Below the pieces are notes generated by a model, which saw only the letters and a list, made by a program, of their open reading frames with translations, was not told the origin of the DNA and did not search any database. Shown here piece after piece: positions 57,954-64,000 of a DNA stretch of 64,000 nt; within the stretch, counting starts at the first letter, position 1, and each line of letters begins with the position of its first letter. Location of the stretch: NCBI GenBank assembly GCA_001910725.1, contig MJGA01000046.1, forward strand, positions 1 to 64,000. The letters are read 5' to 3'. A program made the position numbers and the translations under genes. The DNA comes from Phanerodontia chrysosporium. Lineage: Eukaryota; Basidiomycota; Agaricomycetes; Polyporales; Phanerochaetaceae.

Positions 57954-60641
57954 TTACATGTCCAACTCAACATTAAGGTCGTCTAATTCCGGTACTAGGA
58001 CGCTCTCATCCTCGTCGTCTTCAGCTGTCGCCGCCCCCTTACTCTTCATCAGCGCCATGAGCCCTTTGTTTACCATGTTCAGAATCGGATAGTGACTCTT
58101 CCTTCCCGGCTGCGCCTTGTGTGGCCGCGTCTGGTCCATGTGCTTCTGTATGGCCCAGTAGGTATGGCCCATATTCGGCTCAGTATGGTGCGTGGAGATA
58201 TGGTTTAGCACCAGATTCCTCTCCAAGTTGACATGGCAGCTTCTGTAGACCTCCGTAAGCGTTGACTCCTTCGTAATAGCATCTATGGTTCTGTTAGGAC
58301 CCTTCTCGACATGTACGGTCTGTGTGTACGGTGAGTATGCTTCATTTACGTGGCTGATGATTGGCTCATACCTTGTTGAACTTGTTATAGAATTCAACCA
58401 CCCAGTCTACGCCTCGAAACTTGCCAGCGTGCCCCGTTGGGTTGATCAACATACTGTGTCGCACGGCGCGACTGCTCGGTAGACAGGCGCTCGATCAGCG
58501 GGGCACACACGGAGCAGCGCAGCGACATACCTCAAGCCAGGGTCATAGTAAAAGTGTACGTTCATGATGTGCTTGATTATTTCGGCTGCATACTTATGTT
58601 TCCCAGTCGCTTTGAAGATATAGGCCCACAGCTCCATACACAACTCTACTCGCCCTATATCACCGACATTCATAGCGTATGTGAGCTCCTCATATAGAAG
58701 ATAGATCTGGTTGATGATGAGGCAATTTTCTAGCTCGAAATCTCGGTCTTGAGCGCCTTGCGACCTCATCTCCTCTAGGTCCTTCGGCCGCGCGACATAA
58801 TTCATTGCAAGGTACTCCGAAAGGCTCATGATGTCTTCGATCGTAGGTTCTGACTTTGCCCACTCTTCTAGACTGGTATGGACGGCATTCCGCTCGTGAA
58901 CGAGCTCCTTCCAGCAGTCGAGGCGACGGCAGATGCCGTCGTGCTGGATCACTTGGTGCGTACGCCGGAATCCTATCTGTTTCGATGCAATCTTACCGGT
59001 CTCCTTCGGCCGTAGGATGCCGACGTGCGCCATGACTGACGTCGTGTCTTGATGGGTTGCAGTCGGCAATACCACGATCCTGTGCGTTGCTTCGCCGGCC
59101 GCCATTTTGAGGTGAAACAAACCAGCGACATAGACAGCAAATTGGAGGCAACGGACAGCGGTCCCTTCAAGACTCCAGACATTCTGCGCCCCCGCGATCC
59201 GCTCCCCAGTCCCGAGATCCCCGTGGAAGAGGATAAGATACTTGCGCATGTCTTCAATGAGTGTGGGATCTTCGACCTCATCCAGGTTGCCAACTCCTGC
59301 CTGCGCGAGCAACCTCTCCAAGGCCTCGATATTTCCGCTCACGGTCGAGTTCTCAATGTCCATGGTGCACACGGGAATGGTCTTTGTCTATAACAGGGGG
59401 ACTTGCTCGATGATCTCCGGCTTCGGTAAGTGCTCCTTGAATTTACGGAAATACTCTGGCCCTGAGTGCACCAGATCATAGGCAAACTTCAGCTTGTTGA
59501 AGCGGTCGCGCCAGTACATGCCGGAGGAGTCTGCTTTCCGATGCTCGGGATGCATCTGCGCAAGATTCTTCCAGTCTGGTGGCGGCGCTCGAGGCGTGCG
59601 GGCATCGGGGAGGGTGTCGTTCAATCGAGACTGCGACCACATCTTCGAGGAAATCCGTAGGTGTTCCTTCGTTATCCCTGGTGGGAGCGGGAAGACTAGC
59701 CCTGACGTCAAATGCTTCAGGGACATGGATTGAGCAGCTTCGCGTGTGAATTTCGCACTTTTCAAGTCTATATCGATGTTGTTGTACGCCCACGCAGCGG
59801 TGAGTGATTGCCCAAGTGTCACGATAGCTTTGTCAACATCTGCAGACAGCGATCGGATGGCCTTATTCGTCGTATCGACAGATATACTGACTCCGAGGTG
59901 TGACAGGACAGCAAAGACCTTCTCCGAGGTATTGTTGGCATGTGCGTGTATACCAATAATGCTTTGGAATGCGTTTGACATCTGATTCACCGTCATCATC
60001 AGGATGCTCAGAATACCAGTGATCCTCTAGGAAATATGTAAGCCGCTTCTTTCCTCTCCCGATGGGCTCCATTTACTCACGATCCTTCGAATAGCCTCTC
60101 GTCGCTCATCTATCACCCTCACTTCCGCGCGCTCTCCCTCGGCCAGGCCAGTCCGTGGTACAAGATCCTGATAGGCCAACCCGTCCGCTCCACTTCCCAG
60201 CGCCATCTCCACCATTCCATCCGGTCTTCCGCGCTTTCGCTTTGATCTCACGTCTCCGGCCCTGACCAAGTCGTTCAGCAGCTTCACGAGGCCCGGCGCC
60301 AGCTGTTGCATGCGCGTGTGCATTTTCCCAAGCTCGAATTCCTCAACCTGGCCCACGGTCGCTGTCGACGCGCTGAAGTGCCACCCAGCATCTGCGCTTG
60401 AGAGCGCAAGTAGCTCCTTCCGGTGTAAGTCGCTCTGCTTCTCTGCTATCCATTCTGCCATTACAGAGTGCTGATGCAGGCTTGACAGAAGATCTTGGGC
60501 CCGAGCGATCACTTCACTTCGAAATCGGCCCGCCGTTGTATGCTCTAGATGGTGCTGGTCAAGGATATGCAGTATAAGATCAGGAAAGGAGCCGATATTG
60601 TAGAAATTCAGCAGGTGCTGCAAATCTTCATAGAGAGGCAT
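57954..60641 (-). pseudogene. DUF6589-like protein, candidate transposase of the large transposon, broken by one stop
   Basis: Exons on the reverse strand: 60641-60081, 60026-58531, 58453-58372, 58304-57954, about 829 codons. An in-frame TAG at 59390-59388 (about codon 400) lies between VPLL and TKTIPV with no possible intron, so it is a nonsense mutation or a programmed stop. Blocks seen: VDTTNKAIRSL, YNNIDIDLKSAKFT, LKHLTSGLVFPLPPGI, YLILFHGDLGTGERI, LQFAVYVAGLFHLKMA, VGILRPKETGKI, INPTGHAGKFRGVDWVVEF. They resemble the basidiomycete DUF6589 family (recalled, not searched). The acids in NIDIDL, HGDLGTGERI and later YAAEIIKH could form a DDE-type site, but that is only inference. It lies tail to tail with the helicase (72 bp apart). 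Confidence 0.75.
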
Positions 60642-60832
60642 CGGCAGGGCACAGACGTGGGTATAGTCTACACTACGGCGGCGACATCGCGAACCGCAAC
60701 GCGCTCTGATGCATTACTGTCCTAATTTGGTATCCGCCCGCACACGAGATATTCGAATTACTCGAAAATGAGGCATCAATTATGCACGGCCGTCGCCGAA
60801 TGCGCGACCTCAGATATTCACTGCCAAGGGAT

Positions 60833-60974
60833 GCCGGATTGTTTACATATATTTGCCGCCAGTCGCCCGTGGAGGTTACAGCGTTCTTTGAGTTTGAGTA
60901 ATTACGATGACTCATCAGCCGCCAGGCTGGAGGACGCTGGTTTTCAACCTCCACGGGCGGGTGGCTGGAGTCTG
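60833..60974 (-). repeat. right terminal inverted repeat of the large transposon
   Basis: 142 bp, identical by eye to the reverse complement of 46630-46771. Followed by the GGGTATCGC target duplication. Confidence 0.95.
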
Positions 60975-60983
60975 GGGTATCGC

Positions 60984-61414
60984 TTGATCCATGCGAGATG
61001 TAAGGTAGGAAAGGAACATGATACTGACTGTGGGAATGTTGGGTATTTGAGTAATTACAATGCTCGTACTTACTACGTACTTACTTCATCAGTAGCGTTA
61101 GCGCTCGAGCCAATAAATGGAAGACCGCATGCGCGCTTCCACGACTCAGGTTGCTCTCGACGAGCACGACAGACTCTGGTCCCTATCACGTCCGCCGCCG
61201 CCTGCGTGTCTGCTGAGTTATTTCCAGCCAAACAGTACGCCTTTTTATCTTGTGTGGCTCGTTTTTCGCACTCTATAGGATTGAGACACGTGCGTTCGAG
61301 CTCGACCTCCGCGGCGTGCTGCTAGGTTCAGCAGATAGAATAGGCCCAGGAAGCGACTGCACCGTACTGAAACAATGTCACAGGCATACGTGTTTTGTCG
61401 AAGACTCTGCTCAT
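60984..61414. other. intergenic between transposon and AAA ATPase gene
   Basis: Presumed promoter region of the ATPase gene. No TATA box stands out and no other gene was seen. Confidence 0.5.
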
Positions 61415-64000
61415 ATGGCTAATCATTTGCCTGTCCGCGCTGGCATAACCCGCGGAGGAGTAGCACAGATTCAACTTGACGGTACTACGTGTAATAACTC
61501 ATTTGCTCATGCCCTAACGTGTATATGATATTGTAGAGCTTCTTTACATGCATCGTCGAGGGTCGCATGCTGCTCCAAACCTGGCCATACCTGTGGCTCC
61601 TGGCGAGACGACCAGCGAGGTTCCAGGCACAGTAGACCCTGCAAACCCATCAGATCCTCCTGCAGAGGATGATACCATTCCCACAGGCGAACCCGGCAGT
61701 ATCTTGGAAATACGTCGCTTGGATGAGGTCATGGATCTACTCACAGGATCGTTGACAGTGAAGCCGACACCTGTCAGCACGGACCAGACATCCTCTTCCA
61801 AGCGTAGTAAATACGATGTTTACATCTTCACTGTTGTGCGCCGCTTCACACCAATTGGGCAATTCAGCAAACGAGACAAGGCGAAGTCTTTCAAAGTCAC
61901 GAGAACGCTTGATATTCAGAGCAGCGAGCTGCGTTCGGTCGGCGCTCAAGTAATTGGTCAGGTCAAGGGAGTCTCCTGGGCTGCAAAGCCGCTACGAGTA
62001 CGTTTCCTCTATGAGCTATAACCTGACGTTAATACTCCATGTAGGTAAACCCTCAAATCTTCCTCGCTTGGCTTCCAGAGCTCGAGGACCACCTCGAGAC
62101 GCTCTCCGCAGCAGAGGACTCACCCACACCGACGCGACACGAACATCTCTTGTTCTTGACAAAATGGCTCAAAACGGAGTACAGCCAGACTCTGGAGACA
62201 CTTGACTCCCTCGTCTCCAATGGAGAGATCACGTTTGATCTTTTGTGGGCGATATATGTTCCATCCCGAACGATCATCTACACCCGCTGCCCTACGACAT
62301 CCGAACCACACGCAGTGCGCCTCATTCACGCGGAGAAATGCTTGAAGCCGGAGCTAGTCGCGTCTGCAGCTGACCACCTCGACATCTCTGGCCTGTCCAA
62401 CCATCTTGCCGCTGGCAACGATGGGGATAACTCGAAGTTCGTCTACCGTCTTCACGTGCAGTACCTAGAGGTCGACATCGGGCCAAACGGTGCTCGATAC
62501 GGATACGCGAACCTCGGATCCATGCTCGATATCCCGGGTTTCTCTGGTGCGCAAAAGATCACATCTCTCGGCGCGTATCCGCTCCAGTACTATGCGGGCC
62601 CTGGCGGGCCTGAGGGGTTGAAGACTAGACTTGTGGAGAGAGCTAGGAAGTGGGCAAACTTGGCAGGCGGCGTGCACCACCTCGCGTACAAGGGCGTCGC
62701 GTTCCTATGGCAGGCCGTGGGCGGTCAGTGGGTGGTCACCAAGCACAGCGTAAAGCATCCATGTTTCTGACATACGATGGTGCAACTGATAATGCTTGCA
62801 GGTGGATTCGCGGATTATGATAGACAGGCGTGAGTGTGGCGTCGAATCGCAATGGCGTACGCTAACCTTGCTTGTCCAGAAACGTTTGCGGAGAACATGC
62901 CAAACTACGAAAAAATGGCGTTTGTCTCACGGACCCTCAAAGGCCGTGACGTAGACAGGTATATACTGCGAACAGACACCTCATTCGCTCAAGACGAGAT
63001 GCCTAGCGTTAAGGATTTGAATGACGAAGTTCTCATGCTGGCTCCGCCGGCCGTGCACGGATTCAGTCTGGCGGATAAGGAATGGCGTGCGTCGTCCTTA
63101 GCCTGCCTGTTCCCTCTTACTCACTGCATCTTACAGTGGAATTCGCGGTAGAACTGGTGCAGCCATTCACGTGGAATACTGAAGCTTACCAGAATCTCGT
63201 CATTCCACCCGACCACAAAGCGGTATTGACTACCCTTGTCGAAGCGCATGGCTCAATCCCTGCCGCCAAGGTCAACGACTTCGTCAAAGGCAAAGGTTTA
63301 GGCCTCGTCATCAACCTATATGGGAATCCCGGAACAGGTAGGATGTGGTCTGCATCTTCGTTGCGACGTCGTTGATGTCTGTACGCAGGGAAAAGTTTGA
63401 CTGCGGAAGCTATGAGCGAACGTATGCCTTCTCCTTCATTGCGTACGATACTACCTGAGTTGGGCTGACACGTATATCACTAGATCTGAAGAGTGCGCCG
63501 GCCGGGCTCGATGTAACTGTCACTTATCGTAGTACCTAACCACATCACTGTAGAGCCTTTGTACGTCGTTGGTGCAGCTGATCTCGGTACCGCCGCGCCG
63601 CACGTCGATCAAGCTCTGTCAAAGATCCTCAAGATCTCTGCCACATGGGGAGCTGTGGTCCTCATCGACGAGGCCGACGTCTTTCTCGAAGAGCGTGCTC
63701 TGCATCACATTGAGCGAAACGCCATGGTCGCTGTGTTCCTTAGGCACCTCGAGTACGTTGCCTCCTTATCTCGTGATCATTCTATCAATAACTGCCTTAC
63801 GGTATCCAGATACTTCCGCGGCATCCTATTCCTGACGACGAATCGCGTCCGCGTCTTCGACGAGGCCTTCCAGTCGCGCATCCACGTCTCGCTGCGGTAT
63901 CAGGACCTCACGTCCGAGTCGCGCCGCACCATCTGGGTCGCCTTCCTGCGCAAGGTGCACGGCCCAGACGCCGTCGACGGCGGCTTGACGCACGAGGAGC
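61415..64000 (+). CDS. AAA+ ATPase of the fungal DUF7025-type, 3' end outside window
   Basis: Exons: 61415-61481, 61537-61997, 62045-62749, 62802-62829, 62880-63086, 63137-63337, 63389-63421, a 9-nt exon 63484-63492, then 63554 onward. The N-terminal half contains YDVYIFTVVRRFTP and DLLWAIYVPSRTI and resembles the domain (DUF7025) that usually precedes such ATPases in fungi. The ATPase core has Walker A GNPGTGKS split by an intron, EAMSEHLKKPLYVVGAADLG assembled across the microexon, Walker B VVLIDEADVFLE, sensor LFLTTNR, and an arginine-finger region FDEAFQSRIHV. The start at 61415 was chosen because it splices in frame; 61548 is an alternative. Members are thought to remodel proteins, but the target is unknown. 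Confidence 0.88.

Larger units (their letters stand above)
46630..60974. mobile_element. 14.3-kb TIR DNA transposon with RecQ-like helicase and DUF6589-like genes
   Basis: The ends are identical 142-bp inverted repeats (46630-46771 and 60833-60974) that start CAGACTCCAGCC. The element is flanked by a 9-bp direct duplication GGGTATCGC (46621-46629 and 60975-60983). It carries a helicase gene on the plus strand and a DUF6589-like gene on the minus strand, tail to tail. An 8,100-bp LTR retrotransposon sits inside the helicase. Without that insertion and its 5-bp duplication, the element would be about 6.24 kb. The 9-bp duplication recalls Mutator-like elements, but no MULE, hAT, KDZ or Helitron protein is present. 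The DUF6589-like protein is the only candidate transposase (inference). This copy is dead: both genes carry a stop. Confidence 0.9.

Noticed and set aside
46630..60974. Helitron or Starship-type giant element
   Set aside because: Inverted ends and a 9-bp duplication exclude a Helitron, and no tyrosine-recombinase captain gene is present.

Overview
The window is nuclear DNA of a filamentous basidiomycete, most likely an Agaricomycete of the wood-decay type (inference). It is GC-rich, its genes are cut by many 45-60 nt GT-AG introns, and it carries families typical of mushrooms: a GH92 mannosidase, DAL5-type and sugar MFS transporters, a fungal APH-like kinase, a DUF6589-like protein, a RecQ-like helicase, a DUF7025-type AAA ATPase and a chromodomain Ty3/gypsy element. 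Exon chains were assembled by eye from splice signals and reading frame. There is no transcript support.

Layout. 1-2510 is a broken, chimeric second copy of the 5' part of the giant gene at 12534-23909, joined to the last exon of the transporter gene at 29748-32404. 2511-12000 is gene-poor and repeat-rich, with short tandem and dispersed repeats, one good TATA box and a 1.15-kb repeat (copy A). 12534-23909 is a 17-exon gene for a scaffold-like protein of about 3,511 aa with a PH-like region, Ser-Pro repeats and a long coiled coil. Next come an APH-like kinase gene with an inverted, internally deleted pseudo-copy beside it, repeat copy B, and a 744-bp non-autonomous hAT element.

29748-45769 is the ordinary gene block: a DAL5-family MFS gene, a nucleotidyltransferase-fold gene, a sugar/quinate-type MFS gene, a second DAL5-family paralogue in inverted orientation, and a secreted GH92 alpha-mannosidase. 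Transporters plus a secreted glycosidase fit nutrient capture from plant or fungal walls, but no co-regulation is visible.

46630-60974 is the most striking part: a 14.3-kb DNA transposon with identical 142-bp terminal inverted repeats and a 9-bp target duplication. It carries two convergent genes, a RecQ-like helicase ending in a CCHC zinc knuckle and a DUF6589-like protein. A young 8.1-kb Ty3/gypsy chromovirus, itself ending in a dUTPase domain and apparently self-primed, sits inside the helicase reading frame with a 5-bp duplication. Both host-transposon genes also have one in-frame stop. An AAA+ ATPase gene begins just right of the transposon and runs off the window.

No rRNA, convincing tRNA or CRISPR array was seen.
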